In this document: piece by piece, positions 43,452 through 52,424 of the stretch
Position numbering within the stretch: position 1 is the first letter of the stretch
Layout: each line of letters starts with the position of its first letter
NCBI GenBank assembly: GCA_021836865.1
Contig: JAKBHH010000015.1
Coordinates: 1 to 54,056, forward strand
Direction of reading: 5' to 3'
DNA from: Acidobacteriota bacterium
GTDB taxonomy: Bacteria > Acidobacteriota > Terriglobia > Terriglobales > Acidobacteriaceae
DNA length: 54,056 nt
Program-made: the position numbers and the translations under genes
The notes under the pieces: generated by a model
What the model was told of the DNA's origin: nothing
The model's input: only the letters and a program-made list of their open reading frames with translations
Databases searched by the model: none

Positions 43452-45230
43452 CTATTTGGCCACGTCGTAACGGCGCGGGCGCGGCTTGATGTACTGGGTG
43501 TCGACCTCTTCGAACTCAAAGCGCGGTCCGACGACGTCGCCGGAGTAGCTGGCCTTGGTGGTCTTGAGGAACTTCTCGTCGTTGCGGTCGGGGAAATCGG
43601 GCTTGTAGTGCGCGCCTCGGGACTCGTCGCGCTGGAGCGCGCCAAGCGTAACGACCCGCGAGATCTCAAGCATGTTCTTCAACTGGCGCGCAAAGGCGAA
43701 GCTGGTGTTGGCCCATTGGCTTTTGTCGCTGAGATTGATGCGCTTGTAGCGCTCGATGAGCGAGACAATCTTCTCGTCAGCCTTTTGCAAACCCTTGTTG
43801 AAACGGATCACGGTGACGTGCTCGGTCATGATCTGGCCCAGCTCGCGCCACAGTTTGAAGGGATTTTCGCCGCCTTCGTTCTTTATGAGTTTGGAGTTGA
43901 TCTCCGCCTGGCGGGCGAGCTCGGCCGCGTGACCGCCGTCTCCCTCGACTGCGGACAGGTTCTTTGCGTAGTTGAGTGCGTTCGGTCCGGCATGGAATCC
44001 GCCAAAGATGCAACTGACGAGCGAGTTTGCGCCAAGGCGGTTAGCGCCGTGGTACTGGTATTCGCACTCCCCGGCGGCGAAGATGCCGGGGATGTTGGTC
44101 ATCTGGTTGAAGTCGACCCAGATGCCACCCATCGTGTAGTGCATGCCGGGGAAGATCTTCATGGGTTCAACGTGGGGGTCAACGCCGACGAACTTCTCGT
44201 AAATCTCGAGGATGCCGCCGAGCTTGCGGTCGAGGGTGGCGCGGTCAATGTGGGTGAGGTCGAGGTAGACCATGGGCTGGCCGTCGATGCCGAGGCCCTC
44301 CTGGTAAACCACCCTGTGAATGGCGCGTGTGGCAATGTCGCGGGGGACGAGGTTGCCGTATTTGGGATACCACTCTTCCAGGAAATAGAATCGCTCGGCT
44401 TCGGGAATCTGCTTTGCAGGGCGGCTGTCGCCGGGCTTGCGCGGCACCCAGACGCGGCCGCCTTCTCCGCGTGCCGACTCCGACATGAGGCGTAGCTTGT
44501 CCTCACCGGGAATGGCCGTGGGGTGGACCTGGATGAACTCGCCGTTGGCGTAGTAGGCGCCCTGCTGGAAGATGGCGGACTGCGCGGAGCCGGTGCAGAC
44601 GACGGAGTTGGTGCTCTTGCCAAAGATGGCGCCGATGCCGCCCGTAGCCAGGATGATGGCATCCGCGGGGAAGGAGCGGAGTTCCATGGTGCGCAAATCG
44701 AGGGCGGTGATGCCGCGGGCTACACCCTTCGAGTCGAGGACGGCGGAAAGAAACTCCCATCCCTCGTATTTTGTTACCTTGCCTTCGGCCTCGTGACGGC
44801 GGACCTGCTCATCGAGAGCGTAGAGGAGTTGCTGGCCGGTGGTGGCGCCTGCGAACGCGGTGCGCTGATAGAGCGTGCCGCCGAAGCGCCGAAAGTCGAG
44901 GAGGCCCTCCGGGGTGCGGTTAAAGGGCACGCCCATGCGGTCGAGAAGGTCGATGATGCCGGGCGCTGCTTCGCACATGGCCTTGACGGGGGTCTGGTTG
45001 GCGAGGAAATCGCCGCCGTAGATGGTGTCGTCAAAGTGCTTGTCGGTGCTGTCGCCCTCGCCCTTCAGGTCCTTAGCTGCGTTGATGCCACCCTGCGCGC
45101 AAACGGAGTGAGAACGCTTGACCGGAACGATCGAGAACAGGTCCACGGAGCCGCCGGCCTCAGCGATTTTGATAACCGCCGCCAGACCCGCCAAGCCTCC
45201 GCCAACCACAATGATTCTGGGTGATGCCAT
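43452..45230 (-). CDS. sdhA: Succinate dehydrogenase flavoprotein subunit
   Basis: A 592-residue flavoprotein that oxidises succinate to fumarate in the TCA cycle. Seen: FAD-binding VVGGGLAGLAAV, RSHSVCAQGG with His41 as the covalent flavin ligand, TGGIGAIFGKSTNS, IQVHPTAIPGEDKL, and AGECEYQYHGANRLGANSL. Length is normal for the non-classical, type B-like SdhA/FrdA of Acidobacteriota, Bacteroidota and Bacillus. ATG at 45230. Confidence 0.96.
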   Translation of the reverse strand: MASPRIIVVGGGLAGLAAVIKIAEAGGSVDLFSIVPVKRSHSVCAQGGINAAKDLKGEGDSTDKHFDDTIYGGDFLANQTPVKAMCEAAPGIIDLLDRMGVPFNRTPEGLLDFRRFGGTLYQRTAFAGATTGQQLLYALDEQVRRHEAEGKVTKYEGWEFLSAVLDSKGVARGITALDLRTMELRSFPADAIILATGGIGAIFGKSTNSVVCTGSAQSAIFQQGAYYANGEFIQVHPTAIPGEDKLRLMSESARGEGGRVWVPRKPGDSRPAKQIPEAERFYFLEEWYPKYGNLVPRDIATRAIHRVVYQEGLGIDGQPMVYLDLTHIDRATLDRKLGGILEIYEKFVGVDPHVEPMKIFPGMHYTMGGIWVDFNQMTNIPGIFAAGECEYQYHGANRLGANSLVSCIFGGFHAGPNALNYAKNLSAVEGDGGHAAELARQAEINSKLIKNEGGENPFKLWRELGQIMTEHVTVIRFNKGLQKADEKIVSLIERYKRINLSDKSQWANTSFAFARQLKNMLEISRVVTLGALQRDESRGAHYKPDFPDRNDEKFLKTTKASYSGDVVGPRFEFEEVDTQYIKPRPRRYDVAK

Positions 45231-45305
45231 GGAGTAGATTCCCTTTCCGAGATCAGGGGTCAGCGATCAGAGATCAGAGACCCGTTGCGGGCTGACGTCC
45301 GTGTT
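45231..45305. repeat. sdhA-sdhC spacer with GATCAG repeats
   Basis: GATCAG occurs three times, at 45251, 45265 and 45272, with a related GGTCAGC between. The pattern is similar in style to the repeat tract in the nuoD-nuoI spacer. Confidence 0.45.
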
Positions 45306-46064
45306 TCAAACGGTATGCGATCCGGCATGTACCGGTGCGGCAAAGTATGAGAGAGGCGCAATGTCCGGCGCATTTCTGTACGTGGGGCCGACAAAAGCCC
45401 AGATGCTGGCCAGGCCCATGATGGCGAGGGCCAGCCCGAAAGCCGCGCAGATGTAACCGAAGCGCTTGCGAGCGGTTGTGCCGGGAGTGATGCCCCACTT
45501 GGCGGCGAAAAGCCAGATGCCGTAGGCGAAGTGCCAGCAGATGGCGATCATGGCGATGATATAGACGGCAAGCATCCAGGGGTTGGCCAATTCGTGCTGT
45601 ACCTTGGCGAATGCTGCGCCGGGATTTTCCGGCAGGCTGATGCCCATGAAGCGCTGGCGCAGAACATGCTGGCCGATATAGAGGATGGCGATGAGGCCGG
45701 TATAACGCTGGGCGGTGTACATCCAGTTGCCGGCCCAGGGGTAGTAGACGATATTGGACTTGCCGCGGAGCCAGATGTAGACGCCGTAGAGGCCGTGATA
45801 GAGGATGGGCAGGAAGATGAAGACCCACTCCAGCACGCGCACAAGCGGCAGAGAGTTAAGGAACCTGACCTGCGCTCCATAAGCGGCCGGTCCCTTAAGC
45901 GCCTCAAAGTTGGAGAGCAGGTGCTCGAGGAGAAAAGCGCCGATGGGAACGATGCCCAGCAGCGAATGCAGCTTGCGCCAGAGGAAGGTGGTTCCCTGGC
46001 CGGCGCGCAGCGGCTGAACGCCCGGACGCATGGTGGGCGTGGAAGGATTTTGAGCGGTTGCCAT
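45306..46064 (-). CDS. sdhC: Succinate dehydrogenase cytochrome b subunit (type B)
   Basis: A 252-residue single membrane anchor of the b558 type, with about five transmembrane helices. Conserved His residues near the helices (KLHSLLGIVPIGAFLLEH, HGLYGVYIW, GQHVLRQ, CWHFAYGIWLF) are candidate ligands for two hemes b. With only one anchor gene and no sdhD, this is a type B complex II, usually reducing menaquinone. ATG at 46064 with AGGAG upstream. It begins the sdhC-A-B operon. Confidence 0.92.
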   Translation of the reverse strand: MATAQNPSTPTMRPGVQPLRAGQGTTFLWRKLHSLLGIVPIGAFLLEHLLSNFEALKGPAAYGAQVRFLNSLPLVRVLEWVFIFLPILYHGLYGVYIWLRGKSNIVYYPWAGNWMYTAQRYTGLIAILYIGQHVLRQRFMGISLPENPGAAFAKVQHELANPWMLAVYIIAMIAICWHFAYGIWLFAAKWGITPGTTARKRFGYICAAFGLALAIMGLASIWAFVGPTYRNAPDIAPLSYFAAPVHAGSHTV

Positions 46065-46228
46065 GAAAGTCGCAGCTCCTAGGAGGCTATGGAACGAGGC
46101 AGTTTGTGCGTATTCGCAGATGAAAAGAAATGTGTTGTTCCTATTGCATTATTGGGTTCCCGGCGAGTGACCGTCAAGGCGGGGTGAGCTGGGCTTGCGA
46201 CGAGGTCAATATCCATTGAATTGAGCCG

Positions 46229-46852
46229 TCAGATTTTCATCTGGGCGAGCAGAGCTGCGAAGGCGCGTCCTCTATGGCTGAAGCCGTGCTTGGTTTCGAG
46301 ATCGAGTTCGGCCATGGTGCGGTCGAGATCGGGCAGATAGAAGAGAGGGTCGTAGCCAAAACCGCCGGTTCCGCGCGGTGCGTCGAGGATCTGCCCCTCG
46401 ACTGCGCCTTCGGCGGTGTAAAGCGGTTGACCGTCGCGTGCTGCGACCAGCACGCAGCGGTAGCGTGCGGTGCGCTGGGCGGGGTGCACTCCAGCCATCC
46501 GTTGCAGCAGCACCATATTGTTCCAGACGTCGGTGTTGTCGTTGGCGTCGGGAGAGTCAGTGAGGCCTGCGTCGGCGGCAAAGCGCGCGGAGCGAACGCC
46601 GGGTGCGCCGTCGAGCGCATCCACCTCAAGGCCGGAGTCGTCGGCGAGAACCAAAGCTCCAGGGGCATATCGCGAGTAGTAGACGGCCTTGAGAGTGGCG
46701 TTGGCGGCGAATGTCGCGCCGTTCTCTTCAGGAGCAGGTATCTTACCGAGGCGAGGGAGCGACGCAACCTCAATCGAATGTGCGGCAGCGGCGGCGGCAA
46801 AGTCGCGCAGCTTGCCCTGGCTGGTGGTGGCAGCATAGAGGCTGAGGCCCAT
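46229..46852 (-). CDS. rdgB: Non-canonical purine NTP pyrophosphatase, RdgB/HAM1 family
   Basis: A 207-residue house-cleaning enzyme that hydrolyses XTP, ITP and dITP to monophosphates, keeping them out of DNA and RNA. Seen: TTSQGKLRDF at the N-terminus, ENGATFAANATLKA, ADDSGLEVDALDGAPGVRSA, GGFGYDPLF and a final SHRGRA. The ATG at 46852 matches the family N-terminus; the frame is open farther up but is not homologous. It diverges from the rhamnosidase gene. Confidence 0.95.
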   Translation of the reverse strand: MGLSLYAATTSQGKLRDFAAAAAAHSIEVASLPRLGKIPAPEENGATFAANATLKAVYYSRYAPGALVLADDSGLEVDALDGAPGVRSARFAADAGLTDSPDANDNTDVWNNMVLLQRMAGVHPAQRTARYRCVLVAARDGQPLYTAEGAVEGQILDAPRGTGGFGYDPLFYLPDLDRTMAELDLETKHGFSHRGRAFAALLAQMKI

Positions 46853-47108
46853 GCAACGAGTGTATAGCGCAAAGGGCATTGCCCGGGTTGCCCTCCGGGG
46901 AAGCGACGGACGATATGTCGCAGACGTACCCAAGGAAAGTCTTTGACAGAGACCGAGTGATTTCAATATGTTTCTTCTACTGGGAAATTATTTCATTTGG
47001 TAAATACGGGAGTGTGCGGTGAGCCGTGAGGCATGCCTTGCGGGGTACTCTGCACAGGGCGCAGGATGTGTGGGATTCTTTGTTGACGCGAAAAGGCAGG
47101 GGTTGAAG

Positions 47109-50100
47109 ATGAAAGTTGGGTGCGGCGTGTTGCTGGGGATGCTGATGGGTGCTGCGTCGTGGCCGATGATGGCGCAGGAATCGGCCGGCTCCGCAGGGCC
47201 GGTGGCGCTTCGGGTGGACAATCTGACGGCTCCGCTTGGCATGGATGACGCGACGCCTCGCTTCTCCTGGCAACTGCAGGACGCCGCGCGCGGGGCTCGG
47301 CAGACGGCGTATGAGGTGCAGGTTGCTTCGACTGCGGAGATGCTTCAGGAGAGCTATGCCGATGTGTGGGACTCCGGGCGCGTGGAGAGCGCGCAGTCGC
47401 TCAACGTGGTGTATGGCGGTCCGGCGCTCAAGGCGAGCACTCGGTACTTCTGGCGGGTACGTGTGTGGGACGCGGCGCACAGGGCTTATGCAGCCAGCGA
47501 TGTGACCTGGTGGGAGACGGGCCTGCTGCGGCAGGATGCCTGGCATGCGGCATGGATTGGATATGAGACGGCAGGAGAGGCCGCGGTTCGCCATGCCCCT
47601 GCGCATTGGATTGCGAACCTGGATGCGAAGGCAGTGGCGGCGGAGAAGGGAAGCGAGCAGCGGTTTGCCTATCGCGCATCGGTGACGGTGACGAAGCCGG
47701 TGCGTCGTGCCACGCTCTATGCGACGGGGCAGGACACGGTATCCGCGTGGGTAAACGGAATGCAAGTGCTGGCGGGCGATCCTCTGCCTGCGTGGAAGCA
47801 GATGCCATGGAAGAAGCTTGTGCGCGCGGATGTGGCCGGGAAGCTGGCAGTGGGCGCGAACTCTCTGGCGATCGAGACGGTGCATTACGTGGCCAATCCA
47901 AATGGCATGGCCACCGAAGACGCTCCGCCGGTCATCGCGACTCTGGTGGTGGAGTACCCCGATGGCTCGGTGGCAACCTTTGCGAGCGATACATCCTGGA
48001 AGACAGCCGAGCACCCGGTAGATGGCTGGCGTGGAAAGAATTTCGATGACGCGGGATGGAAGGCGGCGGTGGAGTGGACGCAGGAACGGGGACCGACGAG
48101 CCCGCCACTTGGACACCCATGGATTCCTGACTCGGTGAAGGCGCTACGGCATGAGTTCGATGTGAAGACCTCCGTAAAATCTGCGCGGCTCTATGCGACG
48201 GCGCTGGGCGCTTACGAGATGTTCCTGAACGGTAAGCCTGTGAGTGCGGATAAGATGGCGCCTGGATGGACTGACTATCGCGAGCGGGTGCTGTATCAGA
48301 CCTACGATGTGACGGCGCTGCTGAAGCAGGGTGAAAATGCGTTGGGTGCGCTGCTGGCGCCGGGCTGGTATGCGACGCCGCTGGAGTGGTTTCAGCAGCC
48401 GAATAACTATGGCGTGACGCCGCCGGCGCTGCGGGCACAGTTGCGGATTGAGCACGAAGACGGCAGCGTGGAGTGGGTACGGACGGATGCGGACTGGCAG
48501 GCGAGCCGATCCTACATTCTGCACGCGGAACTGTATGACGGCGAAAGCCAGGATGCGCGACGCCTTGAGCCGGAGTGGGCCACGGCGGGCTTCAGCGGGG
48601 CAGGATGGAAGCCCGCGCAGACGGTTGAACCCGCCGCAGTGAAGATTGAGGCGCAGGAGTTTCCGCCGATTCGAGTCGAGCGCGTGGTGTCCGCTGTGCG
48701 CATGACGGAGCCCAGGCCGGGTGTATACGTGTACGACTTTGGGCAGAACCTTGCGGGCGTTGAGCGGGTGCGGGTTGCCGGACCGGCGGGTACCGTGGTG
48801 CGGCTGCGCTTCGCGGAGATTCTGAATGACGACGGGACACTCTACACGGATAATTTGCGCACGGCCAAGGCGGCGGACGACTTCACTCTGGCGGGTACTG
48901 GCGAAGAGGAGTTTACGCCGCAATTCACGTTTCACGGCTTTCGCTATGCAGAGTTGACAGGGCTGCCTGCCGCGCCGGCCAAAGACGCTGTAACTGCTCT
49001 CGTGATGCACACGGATGCGGTGTTTGCCGCGCAGTTGAAGACGGGCAGCTCGATGATCAATCAACTGTGGAGCAATATCCTGTGGGGGCAGCGGTCGAAC
49101 TTCGTGGGCGTCCCAACCGATTGTCCGCAGCGCGATGAGCGGCTGGGCTGGATGGCCGATGCGCAGGTCTTCTGGCGGACGGCCAGCTACAACATGGACC
49201 TGACGGCATTCACGCGGAAGTTTGGCGCGGACATGCGCGGGACGCAGGCGGAAACGGCGTTCTACGGCATTTATGCGCCGGGAACGTCGAGTGAGAACAC
49301 GGGCTACGGTGCGGGCTGGAGCGATGCAGGCGTAATTATTCCGTGGACCTCGTGGCTGCAGACGGGCGACACGAGCGTGATTGAGCAGAACTGGGCTGGG
49401 ATGGAGAGGTATCTCGACCAGATTGAGAAGACGAACCCGGATGGTCTCTGGAAGAACTCGGGGATTCCGTTTGGGGACTGGCTCTCGCCGGAGGGACGCA
49501 CGGACCAGGTGCTGGTGGCGACGGCTTACTGGGCCTACGACGTGACGCTGATGCGCGAAATGGCGCGTGCGACCGGGCGCGGGGCGGATGAGCAAAAGTA
49601 TGCGGCGCTGTTTGCAAAGATTCGCACCGCGTTTCAGAGGCAGTTTGTGCATGAAGACGGGTTTGTGGCGGGGGCAGACAATAGTCCTTCGCCGTTCGGC
49701 CAAATCAACAATCCGAATGCCAAGAGCGAGGGCGGAGACACACAGACCGGCTACGTGTTGGCGCTTCACATGGACCTGCTGCCGGAGAAATTGCGCGCGG
49801 CTGCCGCGCAAAAGCTGGCAGACAAAATCGAGGTTAATGGAGGACTGCTGGCTACGGGCTTTCTGGGGACACCGTATCTGCTGGAGGAGTTGACGAAGTC
49901 CGGACACGCGGATCTTGCATATCACCTGCTGATGAACACGCAGTATCCGTCGTGGGGTTATTTGATCGAACATGGGGCCACGACGACATGGGAGCGGTGG
50001 AACGGCGACCAGATGAAGAGCGACCCCAGCATGAACTCCTATAACCACTATGCGTATGGCGCGGTGGCCGATTGGATTTATCGCTACGCAGCGGGCGTGG

Positions 50101-50417
50101 ATGCCACGCCGCTGGACGCAGGCTTCCATACGGTGGCGCTGCATCCGGTGTTTGATGCGCGGCTGGGGAGCGTCGATTTTAGTTACCCATCGCAGTATGG
50201 TGTGATTCGTTCGAAGTGGACGTTGAAGGGATCGACGGCGGAGTGGAATGTGACGATTCCGGCAAATACAATAGGGCGGCTGGATGTGGGTGCGGCAGAT
50301 GCGGCACGATACAGTCTGGACGGCGTTCCCCTCCTGCAGAGTGGGGAGGTGCGCGTGGCGAACAGATCGGTTGAACTGCCTGCCGGAAGTTACGCGTTCT
50401 CGGTTGAGGTCAAGTGA
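47109..50417 (+). CDS. Secreted alpha-L-rhamnosidase, GH78
   Basis: A 1102-residue exported glycoside hydrolase that cuts terminal alpha-L-rhamnose from plant or microbial glycans. Order: signal peptide (ending near MMAQE), fibronectin-like N-domain, two beta-sandwich domains, an (alpha/alpha)6 catalytic barrel and a C-terminal beta-domain. The catalytic barrel carries CPQRDERLGW with Asp676-Glu677 (likely general acid region) and TTTWERW with Glu962 (likely base). The ATG at 47109 gives a proper signal peptide. RhaT follows after 18 bases, which strongly supports rhamnose as product. Confidence 0.94.
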   Translation: MKVGCGVLLGMLMGAASWPMMAQESAGSAGPVALRVDNLTAPLGMDDATPRFSWQLQDAARGARQTAYEVQVASTAEMLQESYADVWDSGRVESAQSLNVVYGGPALKASTRYFWRVRVWDAAHRAYAASDVTWWETGLLRQDAWHAAWIGYETAGEAAVRHAPAHWIANLDAKAVAAEKGSEQRFAYRASVTVTKPVRRATLYATGQDTVSAWVNGMQVLAGDPLPAWKQMPWKKLVRADVAGKLAVGANSLAIETVHYVANPNGMATEDAPPVIATLVVEYPDGSVATFASDTSWKTAEHPVDGWRGKNFDDAGWKAAVEWTQERGPTSPPLGHPWIPDSVKALRHEFDVKTSVKSARLYATALGAYEMFLNGKPVSADKMAPGWTDYRERVLYQTYDVTALLKQGENALGALLAPGWYATPLEWFQQPNNYGVTPPALRAQLRIEHEDGSVEWVRTDADWQASRSYILHAELYDGESQDARRLEPEWATAGFSGAGWKPAQTVEPAAVKIEAQEFPPIRVERVVSAVRMTEPRPGVYVYDFGQNLAGVERVRVAGPAGTVVRLRFAEILNDDGTLYTDNLRTAKAADDFTLAGTGEEEFTPQFTFHGFRYAELTGLPAAPAKDAVTALVMHTDAVFAAQLKTGSSMINQLWSNILWGQRSNFVGVPTDCPQRDERLGWMADAQVFWRTASYNMDLTAFTRKFGADMRGTQAETAFYGIYAPGTSSENTGYGAGWSDAGVIIPWTSWLQTGDTSVIEQNWAGMERYLDQIEKTNPDGLWKNSGIPFGDWLSPEGRTDQVLVATAYWAYDVTLMREMARATGRGADEQKYAALFAKIRTAFQRQFVHEDGFVAGADNSPSPFGQINNPNAKSEGGDTQTGYVLALHMDLLPEKLRAAAAQKLADKIEVNGGLLATGFLGTPYLLEELTKSGHADLAYHLLMNTQYPSWGYLIEHGATTTWERWNGDQMKSDPSMNSYNHYAYGAVADWIYRYAAGVDATPLDAGFHTVALHPVFDARLGSVDFSYPSQYGVIRSKWTLKGSTAEWNVTIPANTIGRLDVGAADAARYSLDGVPLLQSGEVRVANRSVELPAGSYAFSVEVK

Positions 50418-50435
50418 GGGAGTTGAGGAGAAGGA

Positions 50436-51467
50436 ATGGCGTCAGTCATTGCGGGGATTGGCTGGCACGTGATGGGTGCAGCAATGGCTGCGTCGTTTTA
50501 CGCGCCAATTGAGAAGGTGAAGAAGTGGTCCTGGGAAACTACCTGGGCTGTGGCCGGGATATTTTCCTGGATTCTGCTGCCTATTAGCGTGAGCCTTTAT
50601 CTGCTGCCGGATTTTCACGGCTTTTATGCGTCGATGGGACCGCACCTGCTGCTGAAGGTAGCCTTGTTTGGCGCGATGTGGGGGGTGGGCAATGTGAGCT
50701 ACGGGCTCACGATGCGTCACCTCGGGATGTCGCTTGGCATTGGCGTGGCCATTGGCGTAACGCTGATTGTGGGCACGCTGGCACCGCCTCTTTTGCACGG
50801 ACAGGGCATGATGCTGGTGACGACACGGGGCGGACTTCTGACCGTTGCCGGAGTGCTGGTGGCGCTGGTAGGTGTGGCGATCGTCTCTTATGCCGGGCAC
50901 CAGAAGGAGATGCAACTGAGGGGCGAGATTCAGGAGTTCAACCTTGGGCTTGGTCTACTGTTGGCGGCCATGTGCGGAGTTTTTTCTTCGGGCATGTCGT
51001 TTGCGATTGATGCGGCCAAACCGATGGAAGCGGCTGCGCTGCACCTTGGCGTGAGTTCGCTCTATGCGGCATTGCCGAGTTATGTATGCATCATGGGCGG
51101 CGGGGCAATCATCAACCTGAGCTACTGCTTCATCCGATTGGCGGCGCTGAAGAGACTGTCTTTGCGCGCGGACCTGGGCCAGCCCCAGCCTTTGCTCCTG
51201 AAGAATGCTGTGCTGGCAGCGACGGGTGGAATCATGTGGTATCTGCAGTTCTTCTTCTACGCATGGGGCGCATCCAATATACCCCAACGGCTGTCCTACG
51301 TGAACTGGATGCTGCACATGAGCATCTACGTGCTGTGCGGCGGGCTGGTTGGTCTGGCTCTGGGCGAGTGGAAAGAGGTTGGCGGCCGGCCGCTGCGGCT
51401 TTTGTGGGCCGGGATGCTTGTGATTATTGCCGCGGCAAACCTGGTGGGACTTGGAATGGCTTCCTGA
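50436..51467 (+). CDS. rhaT: L-rhamnose-proton symporter RhaT
   Basis: A 343-residue inner-membrane permease with about ten helices, taking up L-rhamnose with protons. The N-terminal [18 protein letters not shown] and the long KKWSWETTW segment are typical of RhaT, and the [15 protein letters not shown] helix late is also conserved. It has a GGAGAAGG ribosome site and lies directly after the rhamnosidase gene. Downstream rhamnose catabolic genes are not in the window. Confidence 0.93.
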   Translation: MASVIAGIGWHVMGAAMAASFYAPIEKVKKWSWETTWAVAGIFSWILLPISVSLYLLPDFHGFYASMGPHLLLKVALFGAMWGVGNVSYGLTMRHLGMSLGIGVAIGVTLIVGTLAPPLLHGQGMMLVTTRGGLLTVAGVLVALVGVAIVSYAGHQKEMQLRGEIQEFNLGLGLLLAAMCGVFSSGMSFAIDAAKPMEAAALHLGVSSLYAALPSYVCIMGGGAIINLSYCFIRLAALKRLSLRADLGQPQPLLLKNAVLAATGGIMWYLQFFFYAWGASNIPQRLSYVNWMLHMSIYVLCGGLVGLALGEWKEVGGRPLRLLWAGMLVIIAAANLVGLGMAS

Positions 51468-51473
51468 CTGCGG

Positions 51474-51881
51474 TTAATGGGCCAGGAAGTAGACACCGAT
51501 GCAAACCAGCACGGCGGCGGTCCAGCGTCGCCGGTCCACATTCTCATGCAGGAATAACCTGGCAGCGATGGCGTTGGTGACCAGGGTAAGGGACGCAGAG
51601 GCTGGAGCCACCAGGCTCAGATCCATGTGGTTCAACGCGAAAAGCAAGGCAAAGAACGCCAGCGCAAGAAAGCCGACACCAGCAAAAAACCTGGGGCAGG
51701 TGAGGACAGCGCGGATTGCGCCCTTTATGCCGGCCCGCGCGCGGATTTCGTCGAGGTCGCCGATGGACTTCATTGCCGAGGCAGTAAGCACCTCGCCCGT
51801 AGTTGAACTGAGGATGATGGCTGCGATCATCGCCGTTTCGGCCCACGGACCCGGACGAGACGCGATCGGGAGAATCGTCAT
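51474..51881 (-). CDS. Half-size EamA/DMT membrane protein (second of pair)
   Basis: A 135-residue membrane protein with four hydrophobic segments, the size of small multidrug resistance/ArnE-ArnF units rather than full 10-helix DMT carriers. A conserved-looking MDLSLVAPASAS loop and ARLFLHENVDRRRW before the last helix are typical of EamA halves. The ATG overlaps the stop of the partner gene (ATGA), so the two are very likely made together and form a heterodimer. Substrate unknown. It is convergent with rhaT, only six bases away. Confidence 0.75.
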   Translation of the reverse strand: MTILPIASRPGPWAETAMIAAIILSSTTGEVLTASAMKSIGDLDEIRARAGIKGAIRAVLTCPRFFAGVGFLALAFFALLFALNHMDLSLVAPASASLTLVTNAIAARLFLHENVDRRRWTAAVLVCIGVYFLAH

Positions 51882-52336
51882 CGCAACTGCTCCTGGGCGA
51901 TTGCCTCGGCGAGTGGCTCATCCTTGCGGGACTGCACAGCGGGCTGTTCCGTCAGCGATGGCCCATTCGCGACGAAGCCCACGCCGACCGTGATGAGTGC
52001 AATTCCTGCCCAGCGCTGGATAGAGATAGGCTCATGCAGCCAGAAGCGCGAGAGAAAGGCGACGATCACGTTGCCGAACGCAGTCGCCGGCAGAACAAAG
52101 GTGAGATCCGCCCACGAGAGCGCAGTCAAATAGCTTGCGAAAAAGCCGATTAAGAGCGCAATTCCAATCGCGATCCATGGAGTAAAGACTGCGCTGATGA
52201 GCGTAGCCGGATGAGCCAGCGAGATAGAGGGCAGCAGGGTCATGCCGCGCGAAAGGCAGGTGTCGCCCAATGGGGCACAAAGGGCGACCAGTCCCAGGAT
52301 CAGGTATTGCCGCGGGGTTAGATGGTGATGCGCCAT
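51878..52336 (-). CDS. Half-size EamA/DMT membrane protein (first of pair)
   Basis: A 152-residue protein with four hydrophobic helices (LILGLVALCAPLGDT, ISAVFTPWIAIGIALLI and two more) and an acidic, Gln-rich C-terminal tail. SWADLTFVLPATAFGNV and SRFWLHEPISIQRWAG parallel the sequence of the second gene, as expected for paired halves. The ATG at 52336 is preferred; the frame is open further up but non-helical. It lies 88 bases after hpnJ, beyond a terminator. Confidence 0.77.
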   Translation of the reverse strand: MAHHHLTPRQYLILGLVALCAPLGDTCLSRGMTLLPSISLAHPATLISAVFTPWIAIGIALLIGFFASYLTALSWADLTFVLPATAFGNVIVAFLSRFWLHEPISIQRWAGIALITVGVGFVANGPSLTEQPAVQSRKDEPLAEAIAQEQLR

Positions 52337-52376
52337 GCGTGTACTGCGTGTCCTTCTGCGAAAGCCGCAAGAAAAG

Positions 52377-52402
52377 GAGGGCGGACGCATTGCGCCGCCC
52401 TC
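52377..52402 (-). terminator. Rho-independent terminator after hpnJ
   Basis: GAGGGCGG (52377-52384) pairs with CCGCCCTC (52395-52402), with inner CGC/GCG pairs around an ATT loop. On the minus strand it is followed by CTTTTCTT. It should end or thin out hpnJ transcription before the EamA pair. Confidence 0.65.
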
Positions 52403-52424
52403 TAGGTAATCTGCCTATGCGCCC

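Noticed and set aside
48144..50144. Minus-strand open frame of 666 codons
   Set aside because: Antisense to the GH78 gene, whose domains are clear; the shadow is Arg/His-rich with no motif.
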